Positions 1 through 13,925 are shown, counted from the first letter of the stretch. The stretch: 64,000 nucleotides of DNA from Paulownia fortunei (GCA_019321725.1 CM033121.1:4464001-4528000), one strand, 5' to 3'. Notes: generated by a model from the letters alone, not told the origin. Numbers and translations: made by a program.

Positions 1-3000
1 TCATTAACATGGAGCTTGATAATTGGATCCACATACCATATACATGACCCGTTTTCAGGTTAGGCCTACTGAAAAGATCCGATCCACTTGATTATAGGCT
101 ATAGTAAGCCGCAAAGATTGTGGGGTCAGAGCTCTGTGACCCAATGGCCCATTAGTTAAAGTGGGATTGGCCTAACTTGATAAGTATCCCCATTTGAAAT
201 TTGAACCACAACTGTCATGTCTTAAAATGTTAAAGCCCCAATTGGTATCGTGTAATAATCATGTGACATCTAATCCCAAAATGTAATAAAGGATCATGGT
301 TTTCTGTGTGTTGATGCAAAGGGATAATCATGTTCCCACATGAAAACAACAAAGTTTACCAACCATTAGCAAGTTGTGTGATGAGCATTTGATGTCTTGG
401 GCCTAATCCATGATTAAGAAAAATAAAGTTAAAAGTGTTTTTGGCATGAAAATGGAGAAATTCATGATGCATTGCACCAATTTTATTGCGAGTATTTCTA
501 TATGTCAAGTTCAATTCTTGTTGCCATAAGTTTATAATTAAAAAGACAAATATAACCAAATAAAGAGAGAACAAATAAAGAAAAATATATTTAAAAAGAA
601 AAAAAAAAAACAAATAAAGAGAGAACAAAGAGCATCTTAGATACACTATAACCATGCCCCCATGTGCATTCTCTACTGTAAAGAGATACTCAAACAACCA
701 AAGTACAGATGATGATGCTGGTTGACATTGAAGTGACCTTGTTGGGGACATCTTAAGAGTGTGCAAAATATGAGAAATTTTGGACTTGTCATGGTTGGTA
801 GTTTGGGGGAATATACAAGAACCTTGTGAAGAACAATATAGCCTTTTTTGAGTCTTTCATTTGAAGTCACATCTTCTTCATTTACTATCACAAAAAACTT
901 TTTTCTTTTCATTCTAAATCTATATTCTTAATTATGTAATTTAGTATTTAAATTTCACTTGCTAATATAAGCTCTTTTTTTTCATTTTTTTTTTTAAATT
1001 ATGTATACATGTATTTTGAAAAATTTAAATTTTACTTTATCGCAGTATATGTAATTTTAAATCGTCGTTGTCTCGTTCTCTCTCTACGTGTTGGCTTCAC
1101 AAGAAAAAGAGAGGGGGCACTTTCTGACTGATCCATTGTCTCTATAATTTGAACCCCACATATCTCAGTCATGCCCTCAATCACAAAGCTTGGATGCCTA
1201 TTCCATCTCTCCATGATTGTGAGTCCTTTTCAAAAACTCTGTTGGCTAAAGAAGCTAGCATCATCCATAGTCCCCACCAAGACTCATGCAATCATATCAT
1301 TTCTTTTTTCCATATTATTGCTAAAACATTCTATACTTTTGTTTGGAAATGAATAATTAATTATATTGAGGGTTTAATCATTTGATTCATAATCACAGAT
1401 TAGGATAATCAGGTCAAGACTCAAGAATATGCTATAGCTAGCTATCACAATCTTAATCTCCAATCAATACAAAGATTTTGAGTTCTTTTTAAGGTTACAA
1501 GGAAGCAATCATGAAAATTAAGGAATGTTTGTGGGCTTAAAGTGCAGCAAAGAAAAGGGCTAAATCAAATCATTATTTTTTACTTTCATTTTTTCAACTC
1601 TAATCCTATCCGTACGATTGATTAACATTCATTAAACATGAGTACTACTTAAATAAAGAAGCAATGATTAGAAATTAATTAACAAGGGAAAACGGCATCT
1701 TTTGTTATGATAGTCCTAAACAAATCTTGGACTAAGTACTTAATTAACTTAAGTTCTTGTAATCATAATATATTTGTGTTGACATATAGTTAACTTTTTC
1801 TTTGGGCTTCTAAATATGGGCATCTTCTTCTTCTCTTTTTATTTATTTATTTATTATTTTTATTTTTGCCTCTCTTGTATAGTGGTAATGGAAAAGAAAG
1901 TCTTCATTCCCAGTAAGTAAATGATAAAAAATAAAAAAAATAAAAATAAAAAGTTGAGTAGCCATCTTTCATTTCTTGTTTCTTTTTTTTTATTTGGATC
2001 GATGTGTATGTGAACACAATAATGCTTTTAGACCAGAAAAAAAAAAAAAAAAAAAAAGAGCAGCAATGCCTTCACGTGATGGCTTTGAGTTTTTCTTTTG
2101 CCCACCCCAACATAGAAATGGCAATAATTTTTGGCACTTTGATCAACTTCTTTTACCTTAACTTCTTTGAATTACCCTCAAGGGTTACCAATTTGGCCAA
2201 TAACTATAACTTCTAAGTTTTAAACTTCTTTTTTTATTTTTATTTTATTATTATTAATTTTTTTTTGTATCACCTGTCTTTTGCAATATAATATTTTTCA
2301 TAATAAAAGACGAGACGGGAAATTATCCATTTCATTTCCATTCAAGTAGAGTTACGAATTATTACATCATATTAAATGATATCTGCCAATCCACTTACGT
2401 ACTATAAAAACGAGTAACATGATTTTTTTTCAAAAAAATGAAAATCTAATACAACAATAATCTCTTAATGGAAAATAGGGTTAAAAAAAAACATCACCCA
2501 AAATTTATTTCATTTGTCATTATATATTCACAATTTTATTTTCCAAAAACGTCTACCAGTCAAAAAACTCTTAAGAATTTTCAACACAACACATCCTTCA
2601 AAATCAAAATCTTCTATTATAATTATGTATTATATATTATTCTTACATGTTATGTATATATATAAATTTCAAAATTCGACAATAGAAAAGATAAATACTG
2701 CTCCAAAGTCCAAACAAACACTTGATATTCTCCCCCAATAATTGTTAAGGTACAATAGGTACATAACTTGAAACTTTTGAATGAGTGAAGATTAGCTAGC
2801 TAGATTTGATAGGGCAGACATGCATGGCATCCAGCTCCTTCTTCACTGGCGTTGAGAGTTTTTCTTTGCTCCTTTCACAAAAAATAAAAAATAAAAAATA
2901 AAAAATTTTACACCTTGCTTTCAAATCTTCCACCAACCCCAACTATTTAAATCTTAGTGGTACAAACTTTATTGCATATCCTGACCTACAATTTTATTCT

Positions 3001-4069
3001 ATTTTTTTAATTTTTTATTTTCTCTTTTCAGAGTTGTTGAATATTGGCCTCTTTTAGAAAAAAATGGAGATGAATTTATTTAGATTTTGACTACTAGATT
3101 ATGGACTCCAGAAATTGGAAACAAGACTAACATTGGGCACAGTGCACCTTGCATGTCTTGCAATGCTACTAGTGCTTTACAACCTTCACCACAATCACTA
3201 AAAAGAATGATAATATTATTTGTGATGAAATAATATATGACAATGTGACAGTTGTCAGTAATATATATTAAGTGTGTTAATGATTATCACAATTTTAATA
3301 GTAATAAAAATTAATATTTATATTATTATTATTCAGAATGAGTGATAGATGTGTTGTGTTTGAGTCGATACTAGTAATATAGTGATACATAAATTTTTTA
3401 TCAAAAGTTATTCATACATGTATCAATAATTATTAATAATGACAATTCAAATATAATCATGATTATTATTTAATTTGTCAAAATCATTATTATGATAAAA
3501 TAAAAATAAAAAATTTTTATAACATGACTTAACATTCTGTCACTAATATTATTTTTTATTATAGTGAATACGGCTTGGTTCATATGACACACGAGTGCAC
3601 ACATACACATACATATGGGTCAGAAATTAACTTACAAATCACATCAATAAATTAATCAAAGAAATAATATTCAATAAAATAAAAAAATACGTAAAAATTT
3701 ACATGATTGGCTTTACCGACAATAAAAGTAATTCAACTAAAATAAAAATAAAAATAAAATTTACAACAATTAAAGATAAAAAACATGTGCTTCTCTAATT
3801 AAACCCACCACAGGAAGAATTTTTTCTCACACAATTTCCCTCAAATGTTATCCCCACACACATTTCAATTTTGTCTCTCGAATTGTGATTTCACTAAGGA
3901 AACTTTCGTGGGTTCATCCAAATGAAGATGCAGCACTATGTCATGTCACCCACTCCATAAAGAAACTTTGACAAATAGTTTGTAAGTAGCTTATGCATCA
4001 TTTAATTGACTTTGTCATGACAGAATTGCCAGAATGCATCTTTGAAATTCAAGACACCTTATATGTATG

Positions 4070-4070
<1 letters not shown>

Positions 4071-4105
<35 letters not shown>
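4071..4105. repeat. Microsatellite (AT)n(GT)n
   Basis: Uninterrupted AT dinucleotides run directly into GT dinucleotides. No gene is nearby. Confidence 0.9.
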
Positions 4106-7100
4106 ATATAGTTGGGGATTTTAGTGGCACATAATTTATTGCATATTTCAATGATAATTGCTGATATTTACTTACTTGACTAGCCACCTTGGTGGTTACG
4201 TTTTTTAAGCTCTTGGTACAAATACATACTCCACAAATAACATATTTATTCAGATTAATATAAGGAATTCATGAAAGACCTAAGTAATGTCTGGACAATT
4301 CTATGGAATGCATGTAGGGAAATTAGGCAGGTGTGATATTAAATGGTTGGAATAATTTGGTTAGAATAATAATTAAAATTTGTAATCGGGACAAGAGTTT
4401 AATTATTTGTGCTTAAAACAAATTTATCCCACACACGGTGCTTATAATATTTGACAATCGTCTTCCATTATACAAGAACTACTTTCTTGTTATAGTAACA
4501 CTATAAATCATAATAACTACGAATTAAAAATGTTTCTGAAATATTTTTTAGAAACTTGAGATCACAATAGAAGATTGGATTGGAGTGAACTAAAATGTCA
4601 GAATTGGAGACCTATTTATAATTACTAAAAATTATGGACAACAATTACAACTTTTAAAAAATACAGTGGTTGGACAGAGATTTGGTGTTTACTAAATGGC
4701 CACGTTTGTTCAGTGTTGACTAGTGATGCCACTGTCCAATAAGTGTTATTTGGCATTGACTGAATATCTTTTTGCAAAATGAACATTCATTTGTCTAGTC
4801 AGCTGATTTCGCACGTCTTCTAATATATTTAATTTTAAATTAGAACCAAAAAAATTAAAAAACTTGAAAAAATTTTATTAATTTATTTTGTATAAGAAGA
4901 ACCAACCAAGCCTGCCGCGCTCACGTGGGTTTTGGTCCATATTACAAGGATGGAATACCTAAGGCCAAATTAAAGTCTCTAATTTGAACTTAACAAAGTG
5001 GTCATAGTTTACCATATTTTTTAAAGTGGGATGATGATTTTGAACTTTCTGATCACATTTCTTATTTAATAATTAAGTTTTAATTTCTCATTTATTTAAA
5101 ATTAATTTTGAAAAAATAAATATACTAAACTTATATAGCTGTGACGTAGATTATGTTTAATTAATTTATTTTTATTTTTATTAAATAAAATCCACTTAAA
5201 TTATTAATTAAATTTAGGTTAAAACCCAACTTTCCTAGGCCAATTTATAACAATGTAAAGGACCATAATGTTGTCTCTGACTCCAGATATGGTTGGAAAA
5301 ATTTAGGTCATAAAATTTTCAAATTTGTTCTAACACATGTATACAATAAATCTAGATTGTAAGAGATGAATTTGTGTTAGAGAAACATTTTGAAGTTCAT
5401 AGGTATGTACATTTAATAACACTACATATATCAATAATATGCATGTTATGTTAATCACCAAATATTCATATGATAATATTATAAAATAAAATATTGATAT
5501 CACAATATGTGTATAACATCTCATCGTATAAGTCGCAAATATAAGATATAAAGCAGAGAATAATTTTCAGAACATCTTCAATTGCATACCTAAAATACAT
5601 TTAAAGTGTACATATTAAACTTTTGAGGAAAGGAATCAAATACCTTGATTCCCATAATGAGATTGTGGTTACTTTTTCAAGGAATAAGTAGCCATACTAT
5701 ATACGACAGGTGACTTTATTTACAAGCAATATTTGCAATTACATTGCAAAATTCTTCTCATCATAAATTAAAGTAATATTCTCTTTTCATTTATCATCAA
5801 TACACGTTAGTGACATTTTTGGGTTATATAGTAATTACTTTTCAATTCTTATGAACTTTAAACTTCATTTTTCATTTTTTCCTTGTACAGGCATATATAT
5901 TATATACTTTTTCGTCTTTTCATTCTGGAGGAGTCTATGCAAAAAATTATACTCAGGCTGAAAATCACATTTTTATTTTTTGTTTGCATCTTAATATGAT
6001 TTAATAACAACTTAGCTTACTAGGCACTAATAATGAAACAAATCAAACATTCTACAATTAATGTAGGGACAATTATTTTTTGTTAAGCCCACAGGCACTT
6101 TTTTCGTCACGCCTTGTCTCCCCCATCCTTTTCATTATCAAAATATCAAAAAAAAAAAATAAATAGCTAGGCAAATTAAATTTCAAGCTTGATAATAATT
6201 TAAATAAATTAAAATTGTAATATATTTGATTCGAGTCTACTTATTTATACGTGTTTGAAATACACTTATTAATGCCCACACCGGCAGGATTGAATGCGAA
6301 ATGGTGATTTCTGATTTTGGGAGGTTAAAAAATTTATAGAGGCGTATTGGAAATTGTAGAATTTATTTAATATCTGGATATAGGTTGGATTTTTTGGGAG
6401 ATTCTAATTTATCACCCCAAGAAAAACACTGAAATTTATATAAACCATTTCTTCTTTTACATACCCCTTTCCACCTATTTGAAGTCATCTGTGGTGAAAG
6501 ATGTCCCACTTTTGTTTTCCAACCCTAAAGTTCAATAAATTAAAGTGTTTATTTTTTTCTATTATTCAAATTTATATTCTCTTTGGACTAATAATTGAGA
6601 CCCTTAAATTTCACTTTTATATCTTCTGATTTCCAAAAATACGATTTCCCCCTAAGAAGTCAGTATAATTTATTTAATAGGGAGAAAAAGGAATACATAT
6701 CCACATAAGAGAATTAAAAAAGAAAAAGAGAATAAAAAGCGAGAGAATTATTCCAAATTATGATTATTTTTATTATTGTTGTTGTTGTTTTGTTTATGAA
6801 TATACTACTACTACCATTTTGTTTGGATGAAGATTAGAAGAAAAAAATACTTCAAAAGTAAATATTTTTAAATTAGGAAAAAACCATATATTTTATATTC
6901 CTAATTTAAGAGCACATTTTCTAGCCCTCGAATTCGGAAAGTTCTATGCTATACACATGCATATATAAAATTGAAATGCTAGATTATATTTAATAGTATT
7001 AACATTTCACTTTACAATGATTCACAAATTTCACTGACTAGCACCCAAATGGATATCATAAAATTTCCAAATCCTCAAATCCTTAAAACCAGCAGGCCTT

Positions 7101-10065
7101 ACTACAATTTTTTTAATTAATTTAGTGAAACTTATAATATTTGGATAAATAATTTTCACATAACTATAGAGTAAAATGTTTATCAACAAATCATGGAAAA
7201 GCAAAGGGAAAAATATCATGAGTGGCCGAAGTGTGTAACAAGAGTAAGAGAAGAGACGGAGCTGGATGTGGGCATCCGCGAATCACTCCCTCAACTTCAC
7301 AAAATTTTTAAATTAATATAAATTATATATATATAATTATTAAATTTTAGAAATTTGTCTCCCTTAAAAAAATTAAAATATTTATTAATCTACTTTTTTT
7401 TAAAAAAATTAATCTCAATTTCTAATATCTATTTTTTGAATCCATCCTCTAACAAGGGTGAAATGAGAGAACAAATGAATTGCTTTCCCATTACAATTTC
7501 CTATACCCTTATTTTCTACTACAAACATTGTACATTCTTAAGGTCTAATATTGTGATTGGCAAGTTTTGAGCAAACAAACATTAATTTCCCTTTGACTGT
7601 CTACTTTCATAGTTTTCTCTCATTCAAACTGAGTTCATCTAACTTTTTGCATCTCTCTACTAACTTGATCTATTTAGGAATAAAGCATTAAATTTAATCT
7701 CTTTGTATTATATGTAATATATATATATATATAACATATCACGAGACGAGACGAGATGATTTATTTGTAAGCATCTTTCACCTAAACTTAATTGATCATG
7801 AATTTGAGTCATTTAGAAGGGAGTTGAAAATCTTCCTTTAAATAAAAAAAATACATATAACATTTCACTTTCACGACAATGATAACGACTAAAAATATAG
7901 TATTTTATTTTAAAATTAATGTTTGGCTGAACTTATAATTTCTTTTATATTTTTTATAAAATGTTTTGAAACTTAATTAAATCTCTTCACATACTATGAC
8001 AGTTTTCAAGATGGGGAGGTAGCTGTCTAAAAATATAAAATATTAGATAAGCTTCTTTAAAAACAAGAAAACCCCTCTTATTTTTTAAGTTCTACAAACT
8101 CAATTTCTTATTACTTTTATTATTTGATCTAAGAAGTTAGTTAAAATTATGTTATTGAAAAAATTAGAATTTAAATTTTAATATAGATCTATCATCTTAC
8201 AAGATATTGAATATATATTCATATTGTTTAAAATCCAATGTCAGATGAGAAAGGGCAAACAAAACAAACTATTGTAGAACATTCTAAATCATATTTTAAA
8301 CATATGAAAAGTATACAACATGTCAGATCAGCATCATTAATTAATTTTAGGAAGAATTCTACCGGAAATCAAGGAAAAAAGAGCAACATTTGTCTCCTAC
8401 ATGGTAGCCTGGATGTTGTTGTTGATGACATCTGAAAATCTATATGTTTTTTTTTTTTTTTTTTCTGTTTTCCCTTTTCGTCATTTATTCCTTTATTTTG
8501 TTATTATGTCAATTACGATTATATTTTTATTCAGCAAAACTAGTCAATTTATAGGCATACGTCGGCTTTAAATAAAAATGTTTGATAAAATGGTTTTAAA
8601 TACATATAAATAGATTCTTTTATCATTATTTTTTAAATTATAACTGAAAATTAGTTGTGTGTTTGAATTTAATTTTACGAATCATGTTTCCAAAATAAAT
8701 AAAGGAAGAAATTATGTGAAAGCAAAACTAAGGCCATAACTTATTATGTGAAAAGCATTTTCCTGCTTACTTTACAACCTGATCCTCTATTAATGCAATT
8801 AGTATTTTCTCGCTTATTGTAATACCATAAATACACATCAAGTATATTAAATAATATCATTAATATACACTACATAAATTATTTTTATTATAGTAGGAGA
8901 TGAAATACTAATTATAAAAGAGAATTTGAAATGATCTATATAGAAGATAGTTTAATTAATCTAAATTATAATTTTTTATAAATAAATTACGAATTTGAAT
9001 CCACTTATCTAGTAATAATAGTATGTGGACCAACAGTATCTTCATAAAAGAAAGACTTCAATATCAATGTCATTTTAATGGTTTGTGCTGCTGTGGAGAC
9101 AAACTATGTTCAATGGATTTTTAAGACTCTAGATTATTAACTATTGGATATTTTGGAGTTGAATGAGTATATTAAATAAAATATGTGAGACAAGGAACAT
9201 TGAAAAGGATGGGAAGGGGCAGAGATTCCACTTCCTTAATGGGGGGAAAGGGATGGGGCATTCCCACACTTTGTTATCTTGACCCAAGAGGCCAACACTT
9301 CTCTGCCACTCTTCTATGCAGACCACTCCCCCCCACCCTCCCACCCCCCACCCCAAAAAATAATTATTTTATCATAAAATATAAATAATATAACAACCTA
9401 AAAAATACACAAAAATAAAAAAATATATATATAGAGAGGTTATTAATAAGAACAAAATCCAGTATCACCCGAACCATCACCTTCCACCAATTTAAAAAAT
9501 ATATATAAAAAATACTTCTCATTTATATCTAATAACCCCAAACACACTTCATTTGCTTACATCAATTCCTCAGATTTTGTCCCAATTTCCCACTGCTTAT
9601 GCAGTCGTACATTCATGCACTAAACAATATTTTGTGAATGTAGAATACTTTCAAGAATTTAAAGAACCCTATTCTGTGTGTGTGTGTGAAAAAAAGGGGT
9701 TGCCTTAGAAGAAGCCAAAGAGGGATAATAATAGAGGGCTTTGCTAAAATTGTGTCACTATAAAATTAGAAAATAAAGAATATAAATATGATGCTGGTTA
9801 TTTTTTTATATCATGAAACTGGTTGCATAAAATTTTACTGCTGTGTGAGCAGTACATTTTCTTGTTGATGAATGGTCAAAAAGACTTCTTAATGGCCTGT
9901 CAAAACTTGCTTGTTTTGTCAGCCTGGTAGATATGAAAGCACTCACACCATATATAGCTTTCTTTGGTCATCATGCAACACACACACACACACACATTGA
10001 TATTTACTAGACTTATAAGAAAAAAGAATAGTTTTTATACTTATTATCACATTCTGGTTGATGAT

Positions 10066-10105
<40 letters not shown>

Positions 10106-10106
10106 T
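10066..10106. repeat. Microsatellite (CA)n(TA)n
   Basis: A run of CA passes directly into a run of TA. A second, pure CA run lies about 90 bp upstream at 9978-9996. Confidence 0.9.
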
Positions 10107-11332
10107 TATGTATATTTGTATGCATGTATCCAAAAATCTCAGCTGTTATCATCATGCAGCAGTATGTAGGAAAAAAACAGTAATAAGTTACCAAGACAGA
10201 GAAAAAAGTACACTGAGGAATTCGACCACTCCTCATTAAAACTGTGATATGTTTGTACACACGATGGGTCAGTGATTGAGAGTGATGTATAAACTGTTAA
10301 AGAGTACTGAGGAGACTACTTATCCTTCTACATATGTACTTATTCACAAGCATTTTTCCTTTTCATGCTCTTTTCCATTTTTTATTACAAAAAAAATAAT
10401 TGTGGGCTTCTTTTATTTTTCCTTATTCCCTTATGTTTTTAACTAAAATTGTGTTCATCAGGAGTTAGGCGTCAAGAAACTTGGATTGGTCAACAAAAGA
10501 AACATATTTAATGAGCAAGGGGCAAGATCACGTGATTTTTCTTGCTCAATTTCTCTAGCCATTCAATACTAGATACTAGTATAATGCATATAGATTAGCT
10601 ATATGAGTGTATGTATAGTGTATACCCACATTGAGTTTGACTTGTTTTTGGCAAAATTATGTAGATTTTGCTTTAGATAGTTGTAAATTGTGGCACAATG
10701 TAAGCAGATGTGATTGATTAATATTAATTAGTCTTTTTAATTGCAATTAAATTGTCTTTCAGAGTGTCAAGAACATTAATGCTTGAAAACCCTAGTGATA
10801 AATTGATTACCAAGAAAGTTTAAGATGATTTCCAGAGGAAAATCTCCATTTGGACTGAAAATAGTTCCTTCTGTGATATTTCAGTACAGACATTAGCTAA
10901 CTTTAAGTATAACTAGTCTAGTAAGGAAAATTATTAGGTACTCAGCATATTAAGTACTCTCCAGTAAATCAATATGGGGGAGAGATTAGGCAGGGGTCAG
11001 AATTACATCTTTTTTTTTTCCTGGGACTGAAATTAGTGGTAATGTGTCAGGATAGTAGGAAAAAAAGGTCTTGGGGTTGGGGGAGAAAGATATGGGTCTT
11101 CAAATAAATGGAGCCTCACCTCAGAGTATCTACTCATTATGTGTGAGGAATTATAAGGTTTTTGGTCCTTCTGATCACTCATAATTGAGTATTGGGGAGG
11201 ATGAAAAGCATAGGACTATAGGGTAGTTTTGAATGGAGGTTTGAAAAAAAAGGACTGTTGGAAAACTAGACAGGAAAAAGTGTGGGCCTCCAGAAATCAT
11301 TTTGGTAAAATTTAAAGCAGAAAATTGAATAT

Positions 11333-11336
11333 GTAT

Positions 11337-11394
<58 letters not shown>
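11333..11394. repeat. Compound microsatellite (GT)n(GA)n in the RSS3-like promoter
   Basis: About 14 GT units are followed directly by about 17 GA units. The tract ends roughly 35 bp upstream of the candidate TATA box, so it lies in the core or proximal promoter of the gene starting at 11565. Length variation here could affect expression, but that is inference. Confidence 0.9.
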
Positions 11395-11397
<3 letters not shown>

Positions 11398-11431
11398 AAG
11401 TATAAATGAGAGATTTCATTGGTGGTGGCCT

Positions 11432-11440
11432 TATATAAAG
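11432..11440 (+). promoter_or_regulatory. Candidate TATA box of the RSS3-like gene
   Basis: TATATAAAG lies 125-133 bp upstream of the chosen ATG. Transcription would start near 11465-11470, giving a 5' leader of about 100 nt. No ATG was seen between there and 11565. Confidence 0.5.
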
Positions 11441-11564
11441 AGAGTAAAGAGATGTTGGGGTTTTACTTCTTTTGAAATTGGTTGAAGATAGAAAAAAAAA
11501 AAGGAGAGAGGGACTCTATCATCACCAAGTCTGCAAAAAGAAGCAGCTAAAAAAGACTTAACCA

Positions 11565-13325
11565 ATGGAAGAACAGCTCAACTCTCTGGCTGTGACCCAT
11601 CTTCTTCAACACACCCTCAGGAGCCTGTGCATTCATGAGAATTCTCAATGGGTCTATGCAGTTTTCTGGAGGATTTTGCCAAGAAACTATCCACCTCCCA
11701 AGTAAAAAATGCTACAAATAATCATTTTAATAGCAAAGTTTTTCTTCTTTAAGCAACAAGGCAGAAAAACTTCAATGGTGCAATATTATATATTTTTCTC
11801 TGATGTTAGAGGTACTTAATCATCTTTTTCATTCTTTTCTGGTGATAGGTGGGATAGCCAAGGAGGAGTATATGACAGGTCAAGAGGGGTCAGGAGGAAC
11901 TGGTATGATATTAGGGTCCATATATCCTAACTTGTTATAAAATTATTTAGTGCTTGATTTTTTTATTTTTTTATTTACGTGAATTTTGTTCAGGATATTG
12001 TTTGGGAAGATGGTTTCTGCAATTTTGCTGCCTCAACAAGTGAGATAAACGCCGGTGAATGTCCGGGCTCATCGGTATATGGGAACAGTGAGTATCAACA
12101 CTATCAAGGGCTGCAGCCTGAGCTATTCTTCAAAATGTCCCATGAAATCTACAATTATGGTGAAGGGTAAGAGGGAAACAAGAAAAGAATCAAAAAACAG
12201 ATTGTTCATTAATTCAATCCCCTCTTTTCCTGTTTCTTGATTTCATGAAGTCAGTAATTAGATTTTCTTTTTTCCCTTTATCTTTTTCAGTTTGATTGGA
12301 AAAGTAGCTGCTGATCACAGCCACAAATGGATCCACAAAGAACCAAATGATCAAGAAATCAACTTCTTATCTGCATGGCAAAACTCAGCTGATTCAGTAA
12401 GTAATGACTACATGTTAATAACAAAAATTCCTTCTGTAAATCATTGTCTTCTTTCTTAATCAAAGTTGTTATTTTTGAAAACAAACAGCACCCCAGGACT
12501 TGGGAAGCTCAGTTTCAGTCTGGTATAAAGGTACTATATGCATCCCATTCTCAATTAACTTATAATTACCAGAACAAATAGAGAATTTATGTATATATAT
12601 ATATATATATATATCCATCCATTTACTTTGGTCTTCAATTTATATTGCAGACTATTGCCTTGATTGCTGTTAGAGAAGGTGTTATTCAGTTAGGAGCTGT
12701 TCACAAGGTTCTCAGTTCTCACTCTACACCCCCCCACCCCCCAACACACACACACACACACAGAAAACAAGTACTCAATCTTATTTATAACTAACAGAGA
12801 CTAACTTTGATATATATGAAAAAGGTTATTGAGGACCTGAGCTATGTTGTGCTACTAAGAAAGAAGTTCAGCTACATTGAAAGCATTCCAGGAGTTTTGC
12901 TGCCACATCCATCTTCAGCAGCATACCCTTTCAAGGTTGATGCATATGGTGCACCACCAGAAGCATGGCATTTCCAAAACAATTTACTTCCCACAAATGA
13001 ATACTATGACCATCTTGCCCATCAGCCCATGAAAATAACCCCATCAATGAGCAGCCTTGAAGCCCTCCTCTCAAAACTACCTTCCGTCGTGCCGGCGTCT
13101 TCTTCTGCTCATTTTGAAGCTCAAAATCAGTACTTATCAACCACCAGGCCCATGGAGCTAATGGGGGTGGAGAAAGTGGCTAAGGAAGAGTATGAAGAGG
13201 AGGATAGGCATGAGACTGATGCAGGAGAGACTAGCGGCTCGATGCCCCCTTATCACCACCAGCAGCATTATACTTATCACCATGACCTAAATGTAAGTAG
13301 CAGCATGAACAACAATGGATGCTGA
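11565..13325 (+). CDS. RICE SALT SENSITIVE 3-like protein (bHLH-MYC N-terminal domain), with an apparent 1-nt deletion
   Basis: Seven exons were read: 11565-11701, 11849-11902, 11994-12166, 12291-12396, 12489-12530, 12651-12707 and 12825-13325. The protein starts MEEQLNSLAVTHLL and includes HENSQWVYAVFWRILP, WEDGFCNFAAS, NYGEGLIGKVAADHSHKW and AQFQSGIKTIALIAV. These are hallmarks of the MYC/MYB N-terminal (JAZ/MYB-interacting) domain, which fills residues 10 to about 180. The C-terminal exon (167 codons) is low in complexity and ends HHDLNVSSSMNNNGC. No basic helix-loop-helix follows. In rice, RSS3 itself is a nuclear protein that bridges JAZ repressors and bHLH factors, so this paralogue is inferred to be a transcriptional cofactor. 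Canonical splicing of exon 2 (TG|GTATGA) into exon 3 breaks the frame. The family reads ...NWILVWEDG, and one G appears to be missing near 12000. With that base restored the product is 356 aa. A weak donor (GTCCAT at 11916) would also keep frame, adding WYDIR-type residues and giving 360 aa. Database names calling this subfamily 'WNK kinase-related' are misleading, since there is no kinase domain. Confidence 0.88.
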
Positions 13326-13670
13326 TCAGTTATTGAAGCTGTTGGTTTATGACAACAATATGATTGATCGTATATCTAACGTTGTAGCCTTTGGTCCTGT
13401 TGGTGGGAGGTTTAATTCTTCCGGGCATTGTATGTAGTACAAGAATGGCGCTTTAGTTGTTTGATGAGTAAACTTGTTTGATGATGTTCTAGCTTGAGAA
13501 TAAGGGAGAGAATGAATCAGATTATGATGATTTTTAAATGCAATATTGCTGTTAACATGTATCCAGAATGTTTGTTTATACTATAAGTTATATTGCAACT
13601 TAGATGGCATCATTTATTTATATAAATATATATGTATATGTATAGAGGATTGATTACAAAAATTATTTTT

Positions 13671-13868
13671 TGAAAGTTCATCTATTTATAAAAATTACCC
13701 TCTTAATTTATAAATTATAAATACCTTATTGAATTATTATAAGTTTGTCTCTATTTTACAAATATATCCCTCTCATTATGTGCAATTTGCAAAATAGAGA
13801 AACATGTCAATGAAGTATTTGTAATTTAAAAATTTAGAGGGATAATTTTTGTAAATAGACTGAATCTC
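13671..13868. mobile_element. Foldback / MITE-like inverted repeat
   Basis: The left arm (13671-13762) and right arm (about 13791-13868) are imperfect reverse complements. For example, CTATTTATAAAAATTACCCT on the left pairs with the complement of AGGGATAATTTTTGTAAATAG on the right, and TCTCTATTTTACAAAT pairs with ATTTGCAAAATAGAGA. The arms nearly touch, so the whole segment could fold as one hairpin of about 80-90 bp. It sits about 350 bp past the RSS3-like stop codon, near or inside the 3' transcribed region. Confidence 0.65.
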
Positions 13869-13894
13869 AACAATAGTTGTTATAATAATTAACC

Positions 13895-13925
<31 letters not shown>

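Larger units (their letters stand above)
1..11332. other. Gene-free AT-rich flank
   Basis: No coding exon is supported on either strand. The open frames here are short (136 codons at most), low in complexity and lack splice-consistent neighbours or recognisable domains. The stretch holds A/T runs, simple repeats such as (AT)n(GT)n at 4071-4105 and (CA)n tracts near 9978-9996 and 10066-10106, and a C-rich stretch at 9327-9355 whose complement has several G runs. The last 1-2 kb probably includes distal promoter sequence of the RSS3-like gene that follows. Confidence 0.6.

Noticed and set aside
356..766. 136-codon open frame on the minus strand
   Set aside because: Composition is low-complexity Phe/Leu/Tyr from a poly-A/T tract, with no domain, no plausible splice partners and no promoter context.
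11565..13325. Naming gene 1 a WNK-type protein kinase
   Set aside because: Related Arabidopsis genes carry that label, but no kinase motif is present. The conserved part is the bHLH-MYC N-terminal domain.
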